Assembly: GCA_903924715.1 (NCBI GenBank)
Contig: CAIYCP010000283.1
Span: 1 to 16,050, forward strand
Source: an uncultured beta proteobacterium
Lineage (GTDB): Bacteria; Pseudomonadota; Gammaproteobacteria; Burkholderiales; Burkholderiaceae_B
Length of the DNA: 16,050 nucleotides
Reading direction: 5' to 3'
Shown: positions 6,949 to 14,043 of the stretch, in pieces
Position numbering within the stretch: the first letter of the stretch is position 1
Layout: each line of letters starts with the position of its first letter
The notes under the pieces: model-generated
What the model saw: only the letters and a program-made list of their open reading frames with translations
Told to the model about the DNA's origin: nothing
Databases searched by the model: none
Program-made: the position numbers and the translations under genes

Positions 6949-8010
6949 TTAGTGGGTGTGGGGCGATTGTACCGACAAGCGCTGTTCTTGCGGCTGAACT
7001 AGCCGCGTCAGCAAGGTCACTACACCTAAAACCAGACCGGCCGCCCCCCCGTTATGCAGCACGGCGATTAACAACGGCCACTGAAAAAAAATTGTGGTCA
7101 ATCCGGTCAGTAATTGCGCAAGAAGCAACCCAAGTACGAGCGTCGCAGGGCCTCTCAAGCCGGCATCCGCTCGCAGTTGCCAAGCCAGCCAGCCCCAATA
7201 TGCAAAAACAGCCCAGGCCACGTTTCGATGTACCCAGTGAATCGCCGTTAACGCGGGTTGAGAAATCATCTCGCCACTTGGCAGTTCTCCAAGGCCACGC
7301 AAGATGGCGAAACCGTTGGCCACATCCATTTGCGGCCACCAACTGCCATGACAGGTTGGAAAATCCATACACGCTAAGGCCGCGTAGTTTGTACTCACCC
7401 AGCCACCCAAAGCGATTTGCATAAACAATAAAAACAGTCCCAACCAAGCCAGGCCTACAAATGCGCGGGACTGCTCTGATACATCAGGGTGATGTAAACG
7501 CTCGCGCGCCGCGAGCCAGGTCATCAAGGCCAGCAGGCTCATGCCGCCCAGCAGATGTGCGGTGACGACTGCCGGCATCAATTGATGCGTGACCGTCCAT
7601 GCTCCGAAAGCGCCCTGCAAACATACCGCGACCAAGGCCGTGAACGCCAGCGCAGGCGAATGGTCAAAGGTTTTTCGGTGGCGCCAGGCCATCCAACAGA
7701 TCGCAATGATCAACACGCCGAGTAAGCCGCCCACATACCGATGAATCATTTCAATCCAAGCTTTGGGCAGTGTTACCGGGCCGTCTGGCATGATTTGAAC
7801 CGCTTCGCGAATGGATTGAAGTGCTCCAATTGGCGTCACATTGCCATAACAGCCGGGCCAATCTGGGCAGCCCAGCCCAGAATCTGTGAGCCGCACGAAC
7901 GCGCCAAACATAATTAGATCGAGCGTCAGAAACCAGGTCAAAAATAAAACTTTTCGATAACGTTGCCGTGTTCGGGTGGTCGGCGCGGCCTCACTGCTCT
8001 GCGTCATCAT
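6949..8010 (-). CDS. ctaA: Heme A synthase (COX15/CtaA family)
   Basis: This polytopic membrane enzyme oxidises the C8 methyl of heme O to a formyl group, giving heme A for the aa3 oxidase. It has 353 residues and about eight hydrophobic segments. Conserved heme-ligand histidines appear in EMIHRYVGG, TAHLLGG, AIHWVHRN and AVLHNGG. Two cysteine pairs are visible: GCPDWPGC (Cys48/Cys54) and ACMDFPTCHG in the second half. The start overlaps the stop of the preceding SCO-like gene as ATGA; a second ATG follows immediately at 8007. ctaB begins one base after its stop, so the pair is certainly co-transcribed. Confidence 0.96.
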   Translation of the reverse strand: MMTQSSEAAPTTRTRQRYRKVLFLTWFLTLDLIMFGAFVRLTDSGLGCPDWPGCYGNVTPIGALQSIREAVQIMPDGPVTLPKAWIEMIHRYVGGLLGVLIIAICWMAWRHRKTFDHSPALAFTALVAVCLQGAFGAWTVTHQLMPAVVTAHLLGGMSLLALMTWLAARERLHHPDVSEQSRAFVGLAWLGLFLLFMQIALGGWVSTNYAALACMDFPTCHGSWWPQMDVANGFAILRGLGELPSGEMISQPALTAIHWVHRNVAWAVFAYWGWLAWQLRADAGLRGPATLVLGLLLAQLLTGLTTIFFQWPLLIAVLHNGGAAGLVLGVVTLLTRLVQPQEQRLSVQSPHTH

Positions 8011-8618
8011 CCGATCCTTGAGTTATACACAAGCTTGCTGATGTCCTTGCGCACCTTCTCCGGCTCTGCATTTGCGGGGTATTGCAAGATTAAATTGGCG
8101 TGCGGGTCGATGATCCACATTGGCTCAGCGAGTGTTTGTACTGCGCTTGGAGCTGCTAATAAAAATGCCGCAAGTTGCTCAGGCTTCACGCGTAACATAA
8201 TCGTGCCTTTATAGGCTTCAAGCACTTTTTCAGGGACCGGTTGATCGTCGGTAATAAACCATACCCTCGCTAAGCGCTCGACATTTTTGCCTTGGCTGGC
8301 ATGCGAGTTTCGCAAAATAAACAGTTTGCGTGCGCAAGCGTCTTGGCAATCACCCCCATCCGCTGTGACTAGTAACCACTTGCCTTTCAAAGTGCCCACG
8401 TCAAAAGGCTTGCCATCAAGCGTGGTGGCTACTAATGCGGCACTGGCAGGGATTGGACGCTGCGGCTCAATCAACGTGCCGTACGCCACACTGCCTTCAG
8501 GCCGAAAATCGGGGTTGAAATAGGCGAGTACTGCGGCGAGCACGGGCGCGAGGCTGAACAAAATAATCAGCACCAGTGGAGTGCGTGAACGAGTACGGGT
8601 AGGATTTGGTTGAGTCAT
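8007..8618 (-). CDS. SCO-like thioredoxin-fold membrane protein of the oxidase assembly cluster
   Basis: A 203-residue protein with an N-terminal membrane anchor (about residues 14-33) and a periplasmic domain of thioredoxin/SCO type. It has a CxxxC pair in DGGDCQDACARK (Cys91, Cys95) and the late-strand motif MWIIDPHANLILQYP. The SCO copper-ligand histidine, found in DHS-type motifs upstream of that strand, is not evident. It is therefore more likely a thiol-disulfide partner than a copper carrier, though it may still help CuA assembly. Similar proteins sit between SURF1 and ctaA in many Burkholderiales and are often named only as transmembrane or hypothetical. It ends in an ATGA overlap with ctaA. 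Confidence 0.75.
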   Translation of the reverse strand: MTQPNPTRTRSRTPLVLIILFSLAPVLAAVLAYFNPDFRPEGSVAYGTLIEPQRPIPASAALVATTLDGKPFDVGTLKGKWLLVTADGGDCQDACARKLFILRNSHASQGKNVERLARVWFITDDQPVPEKVLEAYKGTIMLRVKPEQLAAFLLAAPSAVQTLAEPMWIIDPHANLILQYPANAEPEKVRKDISKLVYNSRIG

Positions 8619-8641
8619 TTTGTTTCGTCTAAATATAATTT

Positions 8642-9427
8642 CTAGCGGTTACGCCTAATTCGCCAGGCCATCGCCAGCAATGCAATTAAGCAAATGGTCG
8701 CAAAACCAAACCACTGCATGGCATAGCCGGTGTTTTTGTCTGCATCCACAGAAGGCTTGGGCCACACTCTGATCAGACCATCATTCGAGGCGCTTGTTTG
8801 TAATAACACCACAGGCAAAAAATTTAAACCACTTTGGTCAGAGAGCTCAGCCAACGACAAATTCTGGACGCGTTGCAGTTTCGCCGTATCAACCGACTCA
8901 ATTTGGGTGCTTGCTACCGCTTGTGGCTTGAACCCAAAATTATTCGAACTGGCCCGACTAGAGGACCAAAGCTCGAACATTCTTGGTACATGCTCGGCGA
9001 GCTCTCCGGAGATCTGTTGAACTCCCGGTGTGGTCGCTATAACTGGCGCCTTTTGATCGCCTAAGGGCCGCGCAAACCAGCCCCGAAGCACCAACACGGC
9101 GCGACCATCTGTCATAACCAAGGGCGTAGCTAACCATAAGCCGGGACGACCCTCTAAATTGCGATTATCGAGCAACACGCTCAGATCGCCGCGCCACTGG
9201 CCTTGTACCTTTGCAGGTGTCCAGTTTTTAATCTGAACGGGGTCTGTCACCGAAACGTTTAAATCAAGCGCCGTCATCGCTTGCCCCTGTTGAATACTTG
9301 ACGCGATGGCGCGTCGCTCGGTCGCGCGGTTAAGCTGCCAGATACCCAAGGCGATACACGTTGCACCGACAACGGCAAGCAGCGTCACCGCAAGCACTGT
9401 GCGTGTTTTAGGCATCAATTGCGGCAT
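8642..9427 (-). CDS. SURF1 family cytochrome c oxidase assembly protein
   Basis: SURF1/Shy1 proteins assist heme a delivery to subunit I. The 261 residues show the family layout: a transmembrane helix at about residues 9-30 followed by LGIWQLNRATERRAI, a large periplasmic domain with DNRNLEGRPGLWLATPL and VLVLRGWFARPLGD, and a second helix near the C-terminus after NTGYAMQWFGFA. It heads the leftward assembly cluster. An ATG at 9415 is an alternative start. Its start lies 35 bases from the divergent twin-transmembrane gene, so its promoter must lie in that gap or inside the neighbouring gene; I could not define it. Confidence 0.93.
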   Translation of the reverse strand: MPQLMPKTRTVLAVTLLAVVGATCIALGIWQLNRATERRAIASSIQQGQAMTALDLNVSVTDPVQIKNWTPAKVQGQWRGDLSVLLDNRNLEGRPGLWLATPLVMTDGRAVLVLRGWFARPLGDQKAPVIATTPGVQQISGELAEHVPRMFELWSSSRASSNNFGFKPQAVASTQIESVDTAKLQRVQNLSLAELSDQSGLNFLPVVLLQTSASNDGLIRVWPKPSVDADKNTGYAMQWFGFATICLIALLAMAWRIRRNR

Positions 9428-9430
9428 GTC

Positions 9431-9439
9431 TGCGATAAT
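9431..9439 (+). promoter_or_regulatory. Possible extended -10 promoter of the twin-transmembrane gene
   Basis: TGCGATAAT in the 35-base divergent gap fits an extended -10 box (TG, one base, then a five-of-six match to TATAAT). A transcript would start near 9446, leaving a short leader with GGAG at 9453-9456. No convincing -35 box is seen, which is tolerable for an extended -10 promoter. This is weak evidence taken alone. Confidence 0.35.
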
Positions 9440-9462
9440 TCCTGTTTTAGACGGAGATCGTC

Positions 9463-9666
9463 ATGCGGATCGTGGTGGTATTAGCCTTTATCGGCATCTT
9501 GGCGAGCCTGGCGTCAGCCTTGTTTTATCTGATGCGAGACAAAGGTGGAACAAGCAAAACCGTGAATGCTTTGACGCTTCGCATCGGGCTGTCGGTGGTC
9601 TTGTTTTTACTACTGTTGTTTTCGTACTGGATGGGGTGGATCGAAGCAACAGGATTTCAACGTTGA
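9463..9666 (+). CDS. Twin transmembrane protein (DUF2909-like)
   Basis: A 67-residue membrane protein with two helices, about residues 3-23 and 40-60, separated by a short polar loop (MRDKGGTSKTVNALTLR). Small proteins of this form occur reversed between coxC and SURF1 in Burkholderiales, and I assign it to that DUF2909-like group. The function is unknown; the position suggests oxidase assembly or stability. GGAG at 9453-9456 sits six bases before the ATG. It is divergent from SURF1 and followed within 15 bases by a strong terminator, so it is likely monocistronic. Confidence 0.85.
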   Translation: MRIVVVLAFIGILASLASALFYLMRDKGGTSKTVNALTLRIGLSVVLFLLLLFSYWMGWIEATGFQR

Positions 9667-9680
9667 GGCTTCGTACTCAG

Positions 9681-9708
9681 AAAAAAAGCCGGCATTGCCG
9701 GCTTTTTT
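9681..9708. terminator. Bidirectional intrinsic terminator
   Basis: A perfect GCCGGC / GCCGGC hairpin (9688-9693 and 9697-9702, loop ATT) is flanked by seven A on the left and six T on the right. It therefore gives a GC stem plus U-tract on both strands. It lies between the convergent 3' ends of the twin-transmembrane gene (+) and coxC (-) and should end both transcripts, separating the structural oxidase genes from the SURF1-SCO cluster. Confidence 0.93.
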
Positions 9709-9736
9709 ATTTTTTGCAAAGCCAAGCTTGCTTGAA

Positions 9737-10612
9737 TTAAAACCAGTATACAAACAAGTACAAACCTAACCAAACAACGTCAACAAAGTGCCAATACCAG
9801 GCCGCGCCTTCAAAACCAAAGTGATGATCAGACTTGAAATGGCCTTTCATCATGCGAATTAAAATAACCGTTAACATCGTCGCGCCTAAAAGCACATGGA
9901 AGCCATGAAAACCTGTCAGCATAAAAAACAATGAACCATACGCACCCGAGTTGAACTTCAGATTCAAATCGGTGTAGGCGTGGTAGTACTCAAACCCCTG
10001 GCAGGCCACAAAAATAAAGCCCAACACAATGGTTGCAAATAGCCAGAACTTCGCTTTGCCACGATGGTCTGCAATCAAGGCGTGATGAGAAATCGTCAGC
10101 GTCACGCCCGAACTCAACAGCAGTGCTGTGTTAATTGTTGGCAGCCAAAACGGACCCATTGTTTGAAAGGCCTCGACCACACCGGCGGGGCCCAAGTTTG
10201 GCCAAACCGCATTGAAGTCTGGCCACAACAACAACTTATGGTCCAAGTCGCCTAACCAGGGCAGGGTAATCGTACGGGTGTACCAGAGTGCGCCCGAAAA
10301 AGCGCTAAAAAACATCACCTCTGAAAAAATGAACCAGCTCATGCTCCAGCGATACGACATATCGATACGCTTGCTGTTCATTCCTGATTCAGACTCTTGA
10401 ATCGCGTCACCAAACCAGTAGTACAGGATGACAAAAAGTCCAAGCAAGCCCGCGAGCACAGCCCATTTGGCAACGTCAACCCCGTTGATCCAAGCGGACG
10501 CGCCAAACATCACGACCAATAGCGCAACACTCGCGCGCACTGGGTGTGCCGAGTCAGCAGGTACGTAGTAGTAAGGTGCTACGTTGCCATGGGTAGAGTG
10601 GGATGCACTCAT
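9737..10612 (-). CDS. coxC: Cytochrome c oxidase subunit III
   Basis: CoxC is a structural subunit of the aa3 oxidase that stabilises CoxA and supports proton uptake. The 291 residues form about seven membrane helices. Family features are SYRWSMSWFIFSEVMFFSAFSGALW (shown here only as positions about 86-110), the TMGPFWLPTINTALLLSSG stretch, the acidic residue in ACQGFEYYHAY, GFHGFHVLLGA and the C-terminal WYWHFVDVVWLGLYLFVYW-type end. The ATG at 10612 is preceded by GGAGA at 10618-10622; the longer frame begins with a TTG at 10624 next to this site and is unlikely. It follows the DUF2970 gene by 36 bases and ends before a terminator. Confidence 0.97.
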   Translation of the reverse strand: MSASHSTHGNVAPYYYVPADSAHPVRASVALLVVMFGASAWINGVDVAKWAVLAGLLGLFVILYYWFGDAIQESESGMNSKRIDMSYRWSMSWFIFSEVMFFSAFSGALWYTRTITLPWLGDLDHKLLLWPDFNAVWPNLGPAGVVEAFQTMGPFWLPTINTALLLSSGVTLTISHHALIADHRGKAKFWLFATIVLGFIFVACQGFEYYHAYTDLNLKFNSGAYGSLFFMLTGFHGFHVLLGATMLTVILIRMMKGHFKSDHHFGFEGAAWYWHFVDVVWLGLYLFVYWF

Positions 10613-10617
10613 TCTGT

Positions 10618-10622
10618 TCTCC
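10618..10622 (-). promoter_or_regulatory. Shine-Dalgarno that fixes the coxC start
   Basis: GGAGA lies five bases before the ATG at 10612, good spacing for translation. A TTG at 10624 would open a longer frame whose second codon overlaps this site, so the ATG is preferred. Confidence 0.7.
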
Positions 10623-10648
10623 AAACTTACGCAATGTTAAGGTTAACT

Positions 10649-10873
10649 CTAAGTTAGGTGGCGAATCGCCCAACCGGCGATCTGAACCAAACTCACCACA
10701 AAAATAACCGTCAATACTATCCCGGCAACAATCAAGTGCACAGGATTAAGCTTTGCAATATCGTCTTGATAGCCGGCGCCCTTTCGCACGCCGAACAACG
10801 CCCAAAGAACTGCTTTCAGCGTTTGAAAAAAACTCAATTTGCGTTGAGCTAGCTCTTTTAAATCATCGCTCAT
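10649..10873 (-). CDS. DUF2970 small membrane protein of the cox operon
   Basis: A 74-residue protein starting MSDDLKELAQRKLSFFQTLK, with the family region AVLWALFGVRKG and one membrane helix at about residues 48-70. DUF2970 proteins sit in the oxidase operon of many Burkholderiales, normally just after ctaG; their role is not established. I set the start at the ATG at 10873. The same frame stays open to 10960, but that extension overlaps the 39-aa gene and looks non-native. The ATG has no evident Shine-Dalgarno, which could reflect loss of the gene that usually precedes it. Coupling with the upstream small gene is plausible. Confidence 0.8.
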   Translation of the reverse strand: MSDDLKELAQRKLSFFQTLKAVLWALFGVRKGAGYQDDIAKLNPVHLIVAGIVLTVIFVVSLVQIAGWAIRHLT

Positions 10874-10889
10874 GCAGTCGTCGTAGCAA

Positions 10890-11009
10890 TCAAGAAAAGT
10901 AATGTAAATAAACTTGCCGACCAACCGTGTAAGCAAACAAGCCCAACACAATGACAGCAAAAAACAAACCGGTCTTCCGATTTTTACGGCGCTGTTCTTC
11001 GGTGGGCAT
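10890..11009 (-). CDS. Cytochrome oxidase small assembly protein (39 aa)
   Basis: A 39-residue reading frame: a basic N-terminus MPTEEQRRKNRKTG, a single hydrophobic helix LFFAVIVLGLFAYTVGR and a short tail QVYLHYFS. It matches my memory of the tiny protein encoded right after coxA in Burkholderiales and named cytochrome oxidase small assembly protein. The start is eight bases after the coxA stop, with TAGG spanning that stop as a likely ribosome site. In related genomes ctaG follows; here DUF2970 follows after 16 bases. The inferred role is in early oxidase assembly at the membrane. Confidence 0.78.
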   Translation of the reverse strand: MPTEEQRRKNRKTGLFFAVIVLGLFAYTVGRQVYLHYFS

Positions 11010-11017
11010 TGTTAAAC

Positions 11018-12628
11018 CTATTTAACTTCTGGTGGTGTTTCGAAAGTATGGAATGGCGCCGGCGAAGGCACTGTCCACTCTAGGCCCTCAGCACCATCCC
11101 ATGGCTTAGCAGCAGCGGGCGCACCCTTGCCTGCATATGCTTTCAAGATAATGTAGAGGAACAGCAATTGCGAGAGGCCAAACCAAAACGCACCAATGGT
11201 TGCAATTTGATGAAAGTCTGTGAACTGCGCCGCGTAATCAGCATATCGACGGGGCATACCGGCCAAACCCATAAAGTGCATTGGGAAGAAGGTGATATTG
11301 AAAGAAATCATGCTCGACCAAAAGTGGACCTTGCCCAGTTTTTCGTCGTACATGTAGCCACACCACTTCGGCAGCCAATAATACGTGCCTGCAAACAAAC
11401 CAAACAGCGAGCCCGCCACCAGCACGTAGTGGAAATGCGCGACCACGTAATAGGTGTCGTGCACCTGAATATCGATCGGGGCCATCGAAAGGATCAGGCC
11501 AGTAAAGCCGCCAATCGTAAACACAAAAATAAAACCGACCGCAAACAGCATGGGCGTCTCAAAGGTCATTGAACCCTTCCACATCGTCGCAACCCAGTTA
11601 AACACCTTGACGCCCGTTGGAATCGAAATCAGCATGGTTGCGTACATGAAGTACAGCTGACCCGTAACCGGCATCCCCGTCGCAAACATGTGATGTGCCC
11701 AGACGATAAATGACAGGATTGCAATCGACGCTGTTGCATAAACCATCGAGGCATAACCAAACAGTGGTTTACGCGCAAAGGCCGGGATAATTGCTGACAC
11801 GATGCCGAAGGCCGGCAAAATCATGATGTAAACCTCGGGATGCCCGAAGAACCAGAAAATGTGCTGATACAGAACTGGGTCGCCACCAGCAGCCGCATTA
11901 AAGAAGCCTGTGCCGAAGTGACGATCGGTCAATACCATGGTGATCGCGGCTGCCAACACGGGCATCACTGCAATCAACAAATACGCGGTGATTAACCAGG
12001 TCCAGCAAAACAAGGGCATTTTCATCAAGGTCATGCCAGGGGCGCGCATGTTCAAGATGGTGACCACAATATTGATCGAACCCATAATCGATGAGGCACC
12101 CATCAAGTGCATCGCGAAAATAGCCATGTCCATGCCTGGGCCCATTTGCAAGGTCAGTGGCGCGTATAACGTCCAACCCGCTGCAGTAGCACCTCCAGGA
12201 ACAAAGAATGAAGCGGTTAACAACGCGCCCGCAACGGGCAACAACCAAAAACTAAAGTTGTTCATACGGGCAAACGCCATATCGGCCGCGCCGATTTGCA
12301 GTGGCACCATCCAGTTGGCAAAGCCAACAAAGGCCGGCATGATCGCGCCAAAAACCATGATCAAACCATGCATCGTTGTGAACTGGTTAAACAGTTCGGG
12401 GCGAAAGAACTGCAACCCGGGCTGAAACAACTCGGTACGCAACAACAGGGCAAGCGTGCCCCCTTCAAGCAACATCGCAAAGGCGAAGATCAGGTACATC
12501 GTACCGATGTCTTTGTGGTTGGTTGCAAACAACCACCGGCGCCAGCCGTGAGGCATATGGTGGGCGTGGTCGTCGTGCGCGTGGTCATGGCCGTGGCCTG
12601 AAACGTGGTCTGCTGTAACGCTGCTCAT
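11018..12628 (-). CDS. coxA: Cytochrome c oxidase subunit I (aa3-type, A family)
   Basis: This is the catalytic subunit, a 12-helix membrane protein holding heme a, heme a3 and CuB that reduces oxygen to water and pumps protons. All key residues are visible in the 536 residues: heme a His87 (TTMHGLIM) and His400, heme a3 His398 (VVAHFHYVL), CuB His263 with crosslinked Tyr267 (FGHPEVY) and His312/His313 (WAHHM). The D-channel Asp116 with nearby Asn, Glu265 (GHPEVY, type A1) and the K-channel Lys341 (PTGVKVFNW) are also present. The N-terminus is histidine-rich, with nine His in residues 8-27. AGGAG at 12635-12639 precedes the ATG. It follows coxB by 79 bases. Confidence 0.99.
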   Translation of the reverse strand: MSSVTADHVSGHGHDHAHDDHAHHMPHGWRRWLFATNHKDIGTMYLIFAFAMLLEGGTLALLLRTELFQPGLQFFRPELFNQFTTMHGLIMVFGAIMPAFVGFANWMVPLQIGAADMAFARMNNFSFWLLPVAGALLTASFFVPGGATAAGWTLYAPLTLQMGPGMDMAIFAMHLMGASSIMGSINIVVTILNMRAPGMTLMKMPLFCWTWLITAYLLIAVMPVLAAAITMVLTDRHFGTGFFNAAAGGDPVLYQHIFWFFGHPEVYIMILPAFGIVSAIIPAFARKPLFGYASMVYATASIAILSFIVWAHHMFATGMPVTGQLYFMYATMLISIPTGVKVFNWVATMWKGSMTFETPMLFAVGFIFVFTIGGFTGLILSMAPIDIQVHDTYYVVAHFHYVLVAGSLFGLFAGTYYWLPKWCGYMYDEKLGKVHFWSSMISFNITFFPMHFMGLAGMPRRYADYAAQFTDFHQIATIGAFWFGLSQLLFLYIILKAYAGKGAPAAAKPWDGAEGLEWTVPSPAPFHTFETPPEVK

Positions 12629-12654
12629 AGTTGACTCCTATCCTGCTTTCACTG

Positions 12655-12677
12655 TGATCGCACACCTGGCGCGATCA
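12655..12677. repeat. Hairpin in the coxB-coxA gap
   Basis: Perfect 7-bp arms TGATCGC (12655-12661) and GCGATCA (12671-12677) enclose nine bases in the 79-base gap between coxB and coxA. No T-tract follows on the coding strand, so it is not a classical terminator. A role in mRNA processing or differential stability of the two cistrons is inferred from position only. Confidence 0.5.
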
Positions 12678-12707
12678 TCAGCCTATCTGAACGAAATGTG
12701 CCGAAAA

Positions 12708-13865
12708 TTAACGTGCCGTCTTGATATCTGCCGGAGAAACGACGGGATCTTGCCCTTTGCCGGCGTTACCCCAAGAGGCGCGCGTAAAAGTAATTACCGA
12801 GGCAATTTCTACGTCATTCAATTGGCCGCCAAAGGCTGCCATCGCCGTCCCTTGTTTGCCCTTAAGCAAAATCTGGATTTGATCTGCTTTTGGACCCAAT
12901 ACGATTTTGCTGCCATCGAGTGCCGGGAAAGCGCCCACGACGCCCTTGCCACTACCTTGGTGACAAGCAACGCAATTTGCTGCGTACACTTTTTCACCTC
13001 GGGCGATTAGGTCGGCTGCCGTCCACTCTTTATTTGGATCATCCGCCGCAGCAGCAAGCAATTTCTTCTGCTCGCCAGACCAGGTTGCATAGTCTTGTTC
13101 AGAGACAACCTTCACAACGATTGGCATGAAGGCGTGATCTTTACCGCAAAGCTCGGTGCACTGTCCGCGAAACTCGCCGACTTTCTCGGCACGGAACCAA
13201 ACGCTTCGTATGAAGCCGGGGATCGCATCCTGCTTGACAGCCAAATCGGGCACCATCCAAGAATGGATCACATCGCCACCCGTTACAGCAATACGGATTT
13301 TTTTACCTACAGGTACCACCAAGGGATTATCGACTTCCATCAAGTACAACGGACCGCGTGGCTCTTTGCCTTCGATCTGCGCACGCGGAGTCGCTAAATT
13401 AGATAAAAACTTAACGCCGGCCGCTGGGCCATCAATGTATTCATAACCCCATTTCCATTGATAACCCGTGACCTTCACGGTGATATCTGCGCCGCTGGTG
13501 TCTTTCATGGCGACGACCGTACGTGTGGCCGGCAAGGCCATTGCGATCACGATAATGAAAGGTATGACCGTCCAGGCAACTTCAACACCCAAGTGCTCAT
13601 GAAAGGTGGCGGCCTTTGCGCCGCGCGATTTACGGTGCGCCCAAATTGAATAGAACATAACTCCAAACACGGCGATAAAGATCACCATGCACACGATCAG
13701 CATGAACCAATGCAACCATGCAATATCTTTGGCGATCTGGGTTACGCCTTCTGGCAAATTAAGTTGATTGACGCGCGGCCCGCCCGGCATGTCTTTCACT
13801 TGTGCGCTCACCACACCAGATAAAAGCATGGCACAGGCGCCCAGTAACCCTCTGACCTTCTTCAT
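12708..13865 (-). CDS. coxB: Cytochrome c oxidase subunit II fused to a cytochrome c domain
   Basis: Subunit II takes electrons from cytochrome c through the binuclear CuA centre. The 385 residues comprise a signal sequence (about 1-21, ending VVSAQ), two membrane helices (about 52-75 and 96-114) and the periplasmic CuA domain. The CuA ligands are His201, Cys236, Glu238, Cys240, His244 and Met247 (QCTELCGKDHAFM). A C-terminal class I cytochrome c domain follows with CVACH (Cys298, Cys301, His302) and a likely Met342 ligand. The fusion supplies its own electron entry heme, giving a caa3-like subunit, common in betaproteobacteria. GAGG at 13872-13875 precedes the ATG. It is the first gene of the structural oxidase operon. 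Confidence 0.98.
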   Translation of the reverse strand: MKKVRGLLGACAMLLSGVVSAQVKDMPGGPRVNQLNLPEGVTQIAKDIAWLHWFMLIVCMVIFIAVFGVMFYSIWAHRKSRGAKAATFHEHLGVEVAWTVIPFIIVIAMALPATRTVVAMKDTSGADITVKVTGYQWKWGYEYIDGPAAGVKFLSNLATPRAQIEGKEPRGPLYLMEVDNPLVVPVGKKIRIAVTGGDVIHSWMVPDLAVKQDAIPGFIRSVWFRAEKVGEFRGQCTELCGKDHAFMPIVVKVVSEQDYATWSGEQKKLLAAAADDPNKEWTAADLIARGEKVYAANCVACHQGSGKGVVGAFPALDGSKIVLGPKADQIQILLKGKQGTAMAAFGGQLNDVEIASVITFTRASWGNAGKGQDPVVSPADIKTAR

Positions 13866-13949
13866 GCTGAACCTCGAATACGTTGCGCTTCAGTAACAAA
13901 ATCCATAACCATTACGGCCGCATGGATAACAGTCGCTATCTGCACAAAA

Positions 13950-13965
13950 TTGTTGGATTGTTGGA
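13950..13965. repeat. Tandem 8-bp direct repeat upstream of coxB
   Basis: Two exact head-to-tail copies of TTGTTGGA lie about 85-100 bases upstream of the coxB start. They may be a two-site recognition element, but the regulator is unknown and the repeat is short enough to be chance. Confidence 0.45.
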
Positions 13966-14032
13966 CCCCCGGCATTTTGGTGCCTTGAACCAACACAAAT
14001 CATTAATAAAAGATATTTTTCATTAAACCCTT

Positions 14033-14036
14033 AGGA
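14033..14036 (+). promoter_or_regulatory. Shine-Dalgarno supporting the GTG start of the Nudix gene
   Basis: AGGA sits seven bases before the GTG at 14044. The next in-frame start, ATG at 14104, has no comparable site, so the GTG is preferred. Confidence 0.55.
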
Positions 14037-14043
14037 TTATAGC

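Larger units (their letters stand above)
13866..14043. promoter_or_regulatory. Divergent control region between coxB and the Nudix gene
   Basis: These 178 bases must hold the promoters of coxB (leftward) and the Nudix gene (rightward). I see an exact tandem repeat TTGTTGGA at 13950-13957 and 13958-13965, an inverted pair ATCCAT (13901-13906) / ATGGAT (13922-13927), and an AT-rich stretch at about 13998-14030. No confident -35/-10 pair was found on either strand. The repeats may be regulator sites for oxidase expression. Confidence 0.55.

Noticed and set aside
6510..7424. 304-residue plus-strand open frame opposite ctaA and ctaB
   Set aside because: The minus strand has two unmistakable heme biosynthesis genes; this frame is low-complexity and has no recognisable domain.
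10874..10960. 29-residue upstream extension of the DUF2970 gene
   Set aside because: It overlaps the 39-aa gene out of frame and shows none of the family sequence; the open frame is explained by the neighbour's codons.
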